Positions 1-6,106 of a DNA stretch of 22,105 nucleotides are shown here, piece after piece (the first letter of the stretch is position 1; every line of letters starts with the position of its first letter). Made by a program: the position numbers and the translations under genes. This DNA is from JBILXY01 sp044378055 (GTDB lineage Bacteria > Patescibacteriota > JACMRA01). The notes beneath the pieces were generated by a model that was given only the letters and a program-made list of their open reading frames with translations, did no database searches and was not told where the DNA came from. The DNA lies in NCBI GenBank assembly GCA_044378055.1, contig JBILXY010000015.1:1-22105 (forward strand), written 5' to 3'.

Positions 1-367
1 GAATTAAATACCTAAGTCCTAAAGTATCTGTTGGCAAAGTAGTTGTTACAGTACAAGTCAAAGCTCTTGAGGTTGCAACATCTCCACTTACTGTTGTGGA
101 TGAAGTATTTGATGCAAATTGTGAAATGAAGTTATCTCCAAAACCAAGACCGCCTGTACAAGCTGATGCTTCACCATGAATTAAATACCTAAGTCCTAAA
201 GTATCTGTTGGCAAAGTAGTTGTTACAGTACAAGTCAAAGCTCTTGAGGTTGCAACATCTCCACTTACTGTTGTGGATGAAGTATTTGATGCAAATTGTG
301 AAATAAAGTTATCTCCAAAACCAAGACCGCCTGTACAAGCTGATGCTTCACCATGAATTAAATACCT
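1..367 (-). repeat. 177-bp tandem repeat inside the surface-protein gene
   Basis: Bases 1-177 and 178-354 differ at one position (128 g versus 305 a), and a third partial copy matches through 367 before diverging. The unit is in frame and encodes 59 residues beginning RYLIHGEASACTGG. The single difference is a synonymous Phe codon change (TTC/TTT). The block reaches base 1, so the true copy number cannot be read here. Confidence 0.97.
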
Positions 368-2056
368 CTTCTTCCCAATATCCTTAACACCAGCAACTGC
401 GTTAAAAGCAGTACCACCTGTTGCTACACTGGCAGAAGCTCCGTCAAACAAACCTGCACTTGGAGAAACTCCACTGGCATTTGTTAGTGTAGAGAACAAA
501 GAATCTTTCTGTGTTGGTGTTCCTGTATCACAAACTAGTTCAGAATTATCTGGAGAAGTTACTGAAGTTGTGGAAGGGTTTAAACAGTTCCTTGCCGATC
601 CTGCTACATAAGTGAAGGTTGCTGGTAAAGAATCTTTAATGTTTCCTTCTGTTACAGAAGCACCTCCTGTGTTTTCATTCCATAATCTTACTAAAACACT
701 TTGACCAGGGTTAGCTGTTACTGTAGGTGACCAGGTTGATCCTCCATCTACGCTGTATAGTTTAGTATAGGAAATGTTTGGGGTTGGAACATTGGTAATT
801 GTTAAATCTGCTAATACACCTGAAGTTTTAGCTCCACCTGCATTTAAAGTTCCTGTTGTTCCTACTTGTTGGTTGTTAGTAAAGCTTCCTGTAGCTTGCA
901 TGGTGTAGCCGATGTAGCCGTAGCCTCTGGTGGTGTCGGATAGGTCGGAAGTGATACTAGTTCCACCTACTGCTGCTCCAAAGCCTGTTACCTGACACAC
1001 TACGCTTAAGGTAGCGGTGTTGTTAGCTGTGAAGTTACCTGTTCTATTATATGTAATAGTTCCTCCAGTGTAATCACATTCTGTAAGGTGAACATATCTA
1101 TTACCTAATAGATCAAAGTTTAATTGATGGGCACCTGAAAATACATAACCAGTTGTTACACAGTTAGATGCTGGTACAGTACCATTAGTTGCCCCGCTAT
1201 TACCAGTTCTGTTGTAAGTAATTGTAGAGTTACTGGTATTGTAGTCACATTCAGCAATGTACATGTTTCTTTTTCCAGCGATATCTATTGGTACAATGCT
1301 TGCAGGGCCTCCTGCTCCATATCCAGTAGCTCCACAGTTAATTCCAGATGGTACAGTGTTAGAAGGTGTACCTGATGGTGTTCTGTTGTAGGTAATATTT
1401 ACATTGCCTTGGTTGTAGTCACATTCATTGATGTTAAAATATTTAAATCTCCCCAATTCCAAATTAGAAGAAGTAACTGTATTATCCGCAGCATAACCAA
1501 AATAGCCAGCTCCTGGGGCTACTGTAAGGTTCTGTCCTGTGAATACATTGTTGTTTAAAGTAACTTGGGCTGCATCTACATAGTTATTTGTTACTGCTCC
1601 TACTCTGGTAAAACCTGTAGGCATAGAATCTGTAATATTTGCTGCTGTTACACTGGCTGTTGTAGTATTATTGTAATAGTTTCTTACATTAACTGCTTCT
1701 CCTGGGGCTATGTCTAAAGATTTATATAATACTCCACTTTTTTCATATAGTTTAACAAAACATACTCCACTAGCTGTTGTTCCTCCATTAGAAGTATAAG
1801 TTGCACAATCTGAAGGATTAAAAGCTGTAACTACAGTATTAGCTGCCTTAGCTGTATCATTTTGTTTTAAAAGATTATATGTAAATAATCCTGAGATTAG
1901 AACTACACCAAGAACCAGAACAGAGATTAAAGAATATTGTCCTTTTTTAGTTTTAAGAAAAGATTTTAATTTTGGATTATTAGATTTCTCTAATTTTACA
2001 TTCTCAGTTTTTAATTTTGAATTGTTGTTTGAACTATTTTGGTCTTTGTTAGACAT
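1..2056 (-). CDS. Large repeat-rich surface protein, 5' part (C-terminus beyond the left edge)
   Basis: 685 codons are visible with no stop. The ATG at 2056 is chosen because it starts the segment MSNKDQ, which matches the start of the paralogue at 20587. Residues 1-40 are polar and basic. Residues 41-63 form one hydrophobic helix, followed by KQNDTAKA, a possible signal-peptidase AxA site, so the bulk should lie outside the cell. Two DUF11-like stretches occur at about 115-190 and 425-490. Residues 200-360 hold three Cys-containing modules of 57-58 residues with the theme RY/MY...ECDY...ITYNRTG...C...TGYG. From residue 564 a 59-residue unit is repeated in tandem up to the window edge. Each unit has two Cys, so disulfides are plausible. 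The function is probably adhesion or cell-surface structure, inferred only from architecture. No enzyme motif is seen. It is divergent from the Nudix gene. Confidence 0.88.
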   Translation of the reverse strand, partial: MSNKDQNSSNNNSKLKTENVKLEKSNNPKLKSFLKTKKGQYSLISVLVLGVVLISGLFTYNLLKQNDTAKAANTVVTAFNPSDCATYTSNGGTTASGVCFVKLYEKSGVLYKSLDIAPGEAVNVRNYYNNTTTASVTAANITDSMPTGFTRVGAVTNNYVDAAQVTLNNNVFTGQNLTVAPGAGYFGYAADNTVTSSNLELGRFKYFNINECDYNQGNVNITYNRTPSGTPSNTVPSGINCGATGYGAGGPASIVPIDIAGKRNMYIAECDYNTSNSTITYNRTGNSGATNGTVPASNCVTTGYVFSGAHQLNFDLLGNRYVHLTECDYTGGTITYNRTGNFTANNTATLSVVCQVTGFGAAVGGTSITSDLSDTTRGYGYIGYTMQATGSFTNNQQVGTTGTLNAGGAKTSGVLADLTITNVPTPNISYTKLYSVDGGSTWSPTVTANPGQSVLVRLWNENTGGASVTEGNIKDSLPATFTYVAGSARNCLNPSTTSVTSPDNSELVCDTGTPTQKDSLFSTLTNASGVSPSAGLFDGASASVATGGTAFNAVAGVKDIGKKRYLIHGEASACTGGLGFGDNFISQFASNTSSTTVSGDVATSRALTCTVTTTLPTDTLGLRYLIHGEASACTGGLGFGDNFISQFASNTSSTTVSGDVATSRALTCTVTTTLPTDTLGLRYLI

Positions 2057-2186
2057 ATTTGTTTTTGTTTGGTTTGATCCCCATTCTCCCTTGTAAAGTG
2101 AGGTGCCTGAAAGGCAGAGGGTTACTGGCGACGCGGTGGTCGCCTCTACTTTTTTATTCAGACAGAAAAAACATTTTCTGCTTATG
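2057..2186 (-). other. Hairpin-rich 5' leader of the left surface-protein gene
   Basis: About 130 nt lie between the predicted transcription start (near 2186) and the ATG at 2056. Read on the minus strand, the leader holds a CAGAAAA/TTTTCTG hairpin (7-bp stem, 4-nt loop, about 2165-2182), a GGCGAC/GTCGCC hairpin (2127-2144, 6-nt loop) preceded by GTAGA, a small GCC/GGC hairpin (2106-2116), and an A/C-rich tract before the ATG. The paralogue at 20587 has only about 15 nt of leader. No known riboswitch consensus was recognised. It could be an inserted repeat element or a structured regulatory leader. Confidence 0.5.
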
Positions 2187-2222
2187 TGTTTCAGTATATT
2201 TTATTGTTTGATTTTGGGCAAA
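2187..2222 (-). promoter_or_regulatory. Promoter block of the left surface gene, shared with the right surface gene
   Basis: On the minus strand: -35 TTGCCC (2216-2221), 17-bp spacer, -10 TATACT (2193-2198). The 36-bp block matches 20536-20571 at 30 of 36 positions, and the match includes most of the spacer. Conservation beyond the two hexamers suggests a regulator site or recent duplication of the whole 5' end. Confidence 0.75.
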
Positions 2223-2246
2223 GTTCTTTTTAATAAGTTACCATTA

Positions 2247-2262
2247 AATCTATATGTAGTTT
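2247..2262 (+). promoter_or_regulatory. Possible NrdR-like box upstream of the Nudix gene
   Basis: The core CTATATGTAGT fits the published NrdR box consensus (acaCwAtATaTwGtgt) well in its centre but poorly at the outer left positions. A similar site lies upstream of nrdB (4876-4891). NrdR sites normally come in pairs, and no convincing partner is seen here. Confidence 0.3.
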
Positions 2263-2266
2263 TTAT

Positions 2267-2297
2267 TTGACACCTTTAAGAACAACAAGCCTAATAT
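2267..2297 (+). promoter_or_regulatory. Likely promoter of the double-Nudix gene
   Basis: A perfect -35 TTGACA (2267-2272) is followed by TAATAT (2292-2297) at a long 19-bp spacing. The start codon is 17 nt beyond. The -10 assignment is uncertain. Confidence 0.5.
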
Positions 2298-2314
2298 AAA
2301 CACAAAATATATCT

Positions 2315-3217
2315 ATGACTACTAAACACGAAGTAAGCAAAATTAAAGTAAGTGTTGGCGTAATTATTCAAGACGCTGATAACAAAATTTTACTTGGAAA
2401 AAGACAAAATGTAATTGGGGCTGGCACTTGGGGCTTACCTGGTGGACATATTAAAATTGGGGAAAGCATTTTTGAATGTGCAAAAAGAGAAGTGTTTGAT
2501 GAAGTTGGTGTAGATTTAATTAACTTTGAATTGGTTGAAGTTTCTGAAATGGTTAATACTGGCTCAGATTTTCAATTAGTTGAACTTGGCTATAAAAGCA
2601 AGAAATGGGAAGGAATTGTGGAATTAAAAGAACACAAATATTGCAGTGAATGGGGCTTTTTCCCACTAGACGCCTTGCCAGGTGAAATTTTTGAACCACA
2701 CAAAGCTATTGTTGAAAAAGTAGTAAACCAGCATTTAAAAATTGATACTGAAATTGAAAAAGATCCAAGTTTATTCGATTTTATTCACCCTCATTTTAAA
2801 GTTGCAGTTCAAACTTTTGTGGTTAATAAAGCCGGTCAGCTTTTAATGGGCTTACGCTGCGATCCTGAAAATAAAGGATATTGGGCAGTACCTGGTGGAC
2901 ATCTAGATGTTGGTGATACTTTGGAAGAATGTTCCCTCCGTGAACTTCGTGAAGAAACTGGAATTCATGCTAATCACGCAAAGCAATTTGCCTATGTTGA
3001 ACAGCCTATTAACATTTCCAACATGCATTATTTCCACTTTGGTTACTTAGTAAGTGAATTTGATGAAAGCCAAGAATTAATTAACGGCGAACCTGAAGAT
3101 ATTGAGAAATGGGAATGGTTCGATTTAAATGCAATTCCACCAAAAATTGCTTCATATCAAAGAGAAGTTATTATCAAATTCTTAAAGTTTAATAAAGTTA
3201 ATTTTGGAAAAAAATAG
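2315..3217 (+). CDS. Tandem double-domain Nudix hydrolase
   Basis: The 300-aa protein contains two Nudix domains in tandem (about 10-140 and 160-295). Each has a Nudix box (GX5EX7REUXEEXGU). The first spans G44-V66 with E50, R58, E59, D62, E63 and G65. The second spans G195-I217 with D201, R209, E210, E213, E214 and G216. Each box therefore carries one conservative Glu-to-Asp change, at different positions. Both have LPGGH/VPGGH before the box, the arrangement seen in MutT/NUDT15-type nucleotide pyrophosphohydrolases. The likely role is hydrolysis of (damaged) nucleoside triphosphates or related nucleoside diphosphates in the cytoplasm; the substrate cannot be read from sequence. There is no signal peptide and no Shine-Dalgarno motif before the ATG. 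Two-domain fusions of this kind are less common than single domains. The gene shares an upstream motif with nrdB. Confidence 0.9.
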   Translation: MTTKHEVSKIKVSVGVIIQDADNKILLGKRQNVIGAGTWGLPGGHIKIGESIFECAKREVFDEVGVDLINFELVEVSEMVNTGSDFQLVELGYKSKKWEGIVELKEHKYCSEWGFFPLDALPGEIFEPHKAIVEKVVNQHLKIDTEIEKDPSLFDFIHPHFKVAVQTFVVNKAGQLLMGLRCDPENKGYWAVPGGHLDVGDTLEECSLRELREETGIHANHAKQFAYVEQPINISNMHYFHFGYLVSEFDESQELINGEPEDIEKWEWFDLNAIPPKIASYQREVIIKFLKFNKVNFGKK

Positions 3218-3249
3218 AACTTTTTCTACAGCCGATAATTTTTATTTTG

Positions 3250-3278
3250 TTGACATAAGACAGTGGCTTAAATAATCA
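3250..3278 (+). promoter_or_regulatory. Probable promoter of the VanY-like gene
   Basis: TTGACA lies at 3250-3255. At 17-bp spacing the -10 would be the weak TAATCA (3273-3278), which would put the transcript start at or just before the ATG (3286), an almost leaderless mRNA. AATAAT at 15-bp spacing is an alternative -10. Confidence 0.45.
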
Positions 3279-3285
3279 TTACATA

Positions 3286-4830
3286 ATGTCGGATAAGCTT
3301 CATCACCTTGAATTAAGTCATAATGCAGACAAAGTTAAGGCTAAATCGCTAGTTTCTATTAATGAAACAGAGCATTTCACCTTGCCTGGTCCGGCTTTGA
3401 ATCCAAAGTTAAATATTAAGGCAATTGATCCTAAAACCAATGAGTTTCTTAGTAAGGCTAAAATTCATAACAAAAGTAACAAAATATTTAAAGTTAGTCT
3501 GGGCTTGCTTATTGTTAGTCTAATATTTTTCTTGGTCGCTGGGGTAAATTTATACGCACAAGCTAAAACAGCAACACAGAATAAATCCATTCAAGATTGT
3601 AAAAATATAATTATTTCGGCCAAAGAAAGTGGTATTGTACTAGATTCAGTAAAATGTGAGGCCGCAACTGGCTGGTCAAACTTGGTAGGAGAAGATAAAT
3701 CACTACAAGCTTATAACAATGTTAAGTCAGAAATCAGTTCTAAAAAAGGAGAAATTCAAACTAAAATTAATACAACAACAGATTCTATTGCTAGCCTAAA
3801 GGTAAAATTAACCATGCTAAATCAGAATTTAGATGAAATTAATCTAAACATTGAAAGAAATGATAATTTGTACTTATATTTTGAAAATCTACAAAAGCAA
3901 GAAATTGAACTTAACAATTTACTAAACAAAAATATTCCAAAAATTCAAACCAGACTTTTAGAGGCAAAAGATATTCTTTCAAAAGTTTCGATTATTGATA
4001 AAGAAGACAAAGAATTCATTAATAAATTTAACTCTTTAAGCCAAGATAAACAGATTGAAGAATACCAAAAGCTAGTTTCAATTACTAATAGATTGCAGCT
4101 AATTTTAGAGAGCATTAATAAAAAAAGTATATATCCAATAGTAGGTAATTTGTCTGATTATAAGTTTTTTAGTCCAGTTGAATTTCAAGCTTTATATGAG
4201 TTAACAGTTTATTCCAATGTTCAAGAAGCTCAGCCTGTGGTTGGAATTACTGGGAATTTGGATTCGGATAATTTTATAAGGGCTATTGCTGAAAAAAGGG
4301 GATACAAAAAAAGAGTGCAAGCCATAACAGATAATTTATCCACGGTAGATGGATTTAAGTTACAAAGCAAAGCTGCCGAAGATTGGAAAAGTTTAAAAGC
4401 TGCCGCATTGAAAGATGGGGTAAGTTTAGGCTTGGTTTCTGGTTTCCGTGGTTATGAAGACCAAAGAATTATATTTACTCAGGGATTGCAAGAACAAGGT
4501 ATAAAACAATTTGGTAGAAATTATACAAATGAAGAAATTCTGTCAGGCATTGCTTCTGAAGGCATTAATTCAGTTTTAATCTCAAGATCTATTCCAGGTT
4601 ACTCCAAGCACCACACAGGCTATACAATTGATATTACAGATATAAGCTCCAACAAAACTTTTACAAGGTTCGATGAAACAGCTGGATACACATGGATAAG
4701 TGAAAATAATTTTTACAATGCAAAGCGATTTGGTTTCATTCCAAGTTATCCAAAAGGTGGCTCAAATTTTGGCCCAAATCCTGAAAGCTGGGAATATGTT
4801 TGGGTTGGAAAAGAAGTTTTAAAACAATAA
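3286..4830 (+). CDS. Membrane-anchored VanY-type (M15) peptidase-like protein with coiled-coil stalk
   Basis: The 514-aa protein has a polar N-terminus (1-66), one transmembrane helix (about 67-92), a long helical/coiled-coil stalk (about 140-285) and a C-terminal VanY/DacB-like domain (about 355-510). Inside-basic residues before the helix suggest the enzyme domain is outside. Visible family motifs are SGFRGYEDQ (385-393) and the SxHxxGxxxD zinc motif (S440, H442, G445, D449). The final motif, normally E-x-W-H with the third zinc His, reads E500-S-W-E503 here, so the His position is Glu. VanY enzymes are D,D-carboxypeptidases that trim peptidoglycan stem peptides. Here the fold is clear, but catalytic competence is uncertain unless Glu serves as ligand. 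It may instead be a cell-wall-binding or altered peptidase. It follows the Nudix gene by 68 bp but has its own -35 element. Confidence 0.85.
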   Translation: MSDKLHHLELSHNADKVKAKSLVSINETEHFTLPGPALNPKLNIKAIDPKTNEFLSKAKIHNKSNKIFKVSLGLLIVSLIFFLVAGVNLYAQAKTATQNKSIQDCKNIIISAKESGIVLDSVKCEAATGWSNLVGEDKSLQAYNNVKSEISSKKGEIQTKINTTTDSIASLKVKLTMLNQNLDEINLNIERNDNLYLYFENLQKQEIELNNLLNKNIPKIQTRLLEAKDILSKVSIIDKEDKEFINKFNSLSQDKQIEEYQKLVSITNRLQLILESINKKSIYPIVGNLSDYKFFSPVEFQALYELTVYSNVQEAQPVVGITGNLDSDNFIRAIAEKRGYKKRVQAITDNLSTVDGFKLQSKAAEDWKSLKAAALKDGVSLGLVSGFRGYEDQRIIFTQGLQEQGIKQFGRNYTNEEILSGIASEGINSVLISRSIPGYSKHHTGYTIDITDISSNKTFTRFDETAGYTWISENNFYNAKRFGFIPSYPKGGSNFGPNPESWEYVWVGKEVLKQ

Positions 4831-5118
4831 GTTTTGCTACATTTAGTAATTATTTCACTTAGAATAAATAATATAAAACTATATGTAATTTTATAGTGTT
4901 TTTTCTTGACAAGGGAAATTTAGTCTATTTTCATACACTCAGTTGTTGTTAAGAGCAAAATTAAATACTACATTTAGTGGTTATATAAATATAATATACT
5001 ACTAATTAACATTTAACCTTGTAACCATCAACATTATCATTAAAACAATTAGTTATAAAACTTTTAATCTTCAAATAAACTATTGAAGTGGATGTTTTAT
5101 TTCTAAAAATTTCAATTT
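4831..5118 (+). other. 288-bp AT-rich leader/regulatory region upstream of nrdB
   Basis: No ORF is supported here. It contains a direct repeat, CTACATTTAGT plus two variable bases then TTAT (4837-4853 and 4968-4984, 15 of 17 identical), a TTGACA element (4906-4911) with poor -10 candidates such as TTTCAT at 4929-4934, and an NrdR-box-like sequence (4876-4891). Such a long region before an nrd operon suggests regulation. Confidence 0.5.
4876..4891 (+). promoter_or_regulatory. Possible NrdR-like box upstream of nrdBA
   Basis: The core CTATATGTAATTTT resembles the NrdR consensus centre and is shared with the Nudix upstream region. It lies 27 bp before TTGACA here (C of the core to the first T of -35), against 17 bp at the Nudix gene, a difference of one helical turn. 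A second, overlapping partial match ends in TATAGTGT near 4899. Confidence 0.35.
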
Positions 5119-6075
5119 ATGACTTCTAAACTACTTTCGCCAAATCCAAATAAATATGTTGTTTTCGCCGATGACTCTAATCCTGAAGTGGTTGAACTTT
5201 GCAATCTCCAAGAGGCTAATATTTGGTTAGCTTCAGATATTAATCTTACCCATGATGCCAGTGATTGGAAAAAACTTACTGTACCTGAACAAGAATATTT
5301 AAAACAAATTTTATCATTTTTTGCCGCTTCAGATGGTTTAGTTGGTGAAAATCTAGCTCTCAACTTCATTCAAGAAGCTCAAATTCCTGAAGTAAGATAT
5401 TTTTATTACTTCCAATGTATGATGGAAGCTGTTCACGCTAAAGTTTACTCTCAATTAGTTAATACCTATATTAGTTCGAAAGAAGAAAGAGAGAAAATGT
5501 TTGCTTCTATTCATGTTCACCCAATAATCCATAAGAAGTCAGAGTGGGCACAGAAATGGATGAATCAAGAAACTGCCAGTTTTAGTGAAAGGTTGATTGC
5601 TTTTTTGGCCGTAGAAGCAATATTTTTTGCAGGTTCATTTGCAGCAATTTTCTGGATAAGAGATCGAGGAATATTATCTAATTCTTTGGGTGTAGCCAAC
5701 GAATATATTTCCAGAGATGAAACTTTACACGCTGAATTTGCCGCAACATTGTACAAGCAATATTTTAACGATTTAAGCAGGGAAAGAATTGAAGAAATTT
5801 TACTTTCAGCATTGGAAATTGAAAAAGAATTTAATCACCACGCTCTTCCTGATAGGCTTTTAGGCTTAAATGCAGAATTAATGGATAAGTATTTGGAATC
5901 TGTAACCGACACCTGGCTTGTTACTTTGGGGCTTCCAAAGAAATTCAATGCAACCCAACCATTCCAGTTTATGTCCACCTTCGGTCAAAAAAGAAAAGAT
6001 CTATTTTTTGAAAAGAAAAGTGCAAATTATGCTCGCCAAACTGAAAACAAAACCTTAGACTTCAGCATGATCTAA
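5119..6075 (+). CDS. nrdB: Class I ribonucleotide reductase small subunit (R2)
   Basis: The 318-aa R2 protein houses the dimetal centre and radical used by NrdA to make dNTPs from NDPs. All six metal ligands can be placed: D72, E103, H106 (EAVH), E166, E201 and H204 (RDETLH). Y110, four residues after H106, matches the radical tyrosine of classical R2 proteins, so a tyrosyl-radical enzyme is expected. The middle segment (WAQKWM, then a long AVEAIFFAGSFAAIFW block) resembles eukaryotic/viral R2 more than enteric NrdB, as does the tail FFEKK...DFSMI, which would dock into NrdA. The ATG at 5119 gives the usual R2 length; no Shine-Dalgarno motif precedes it. It is 31 bp upstream of nrdA, clearly the same operon. 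The assignment is firm; the eukaryote-like affinity is a reading by eye. Confidence 0.96.
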   Translation: MTSKLLSPNPNKYVVFADDSNPEVVELCNLQEANIWLASDINLTHDASDWKKLTVPEQEYLKQILSFFAASDGLVGENLALNFIQEAQIPEVRYFYYFQCMMEAVHAKVYSQLVNTYISSKEEREKMFASIHVHPIIHKKSEWAQKWMNQETASFSERLIAFLAVEAIFFAGSFAAIFWIRDRGILSNSLGVANEYISRDETLHAEFAATLYKQYFNDLSRERIEEILLSALEIEKEFNHHALPDRLLGLNAELMDKYLESVTDTWLVTLGLPKKFNATQPFQFMSTFGQKRKDLFFEKKSANYARQTENKTLDFSMI

Positions 6076-6106
6076 ATTCCACTTTATTATTTAAAAACAC
6101 TTCATT

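Noticed and set aside
1..367. CRISPR array
   Set aside because: The repeat is a continuous 177-bp unit with no spacers and is in frame with a surface protein.
2101..2150. Possible known riboswitch in the leader of the left surface gene
   Set aside because: Several hairpins are present, but no consensus of a riboswitch class I know could be matched; reported only as a structured leader.
5112..5369. Minus-strand ORF (85 aa) opposite the start of nrdB
   Set aside because: It lies entirely opposite a gene with all catalytic motifs intact and has no promoter, terminator or family resemblance. The same applies to antisense ORFs at 5565-5756, 7993-8181, 8295-8477, 12672-12866, 13642-13827, 16667-16882 and 17638-17835.
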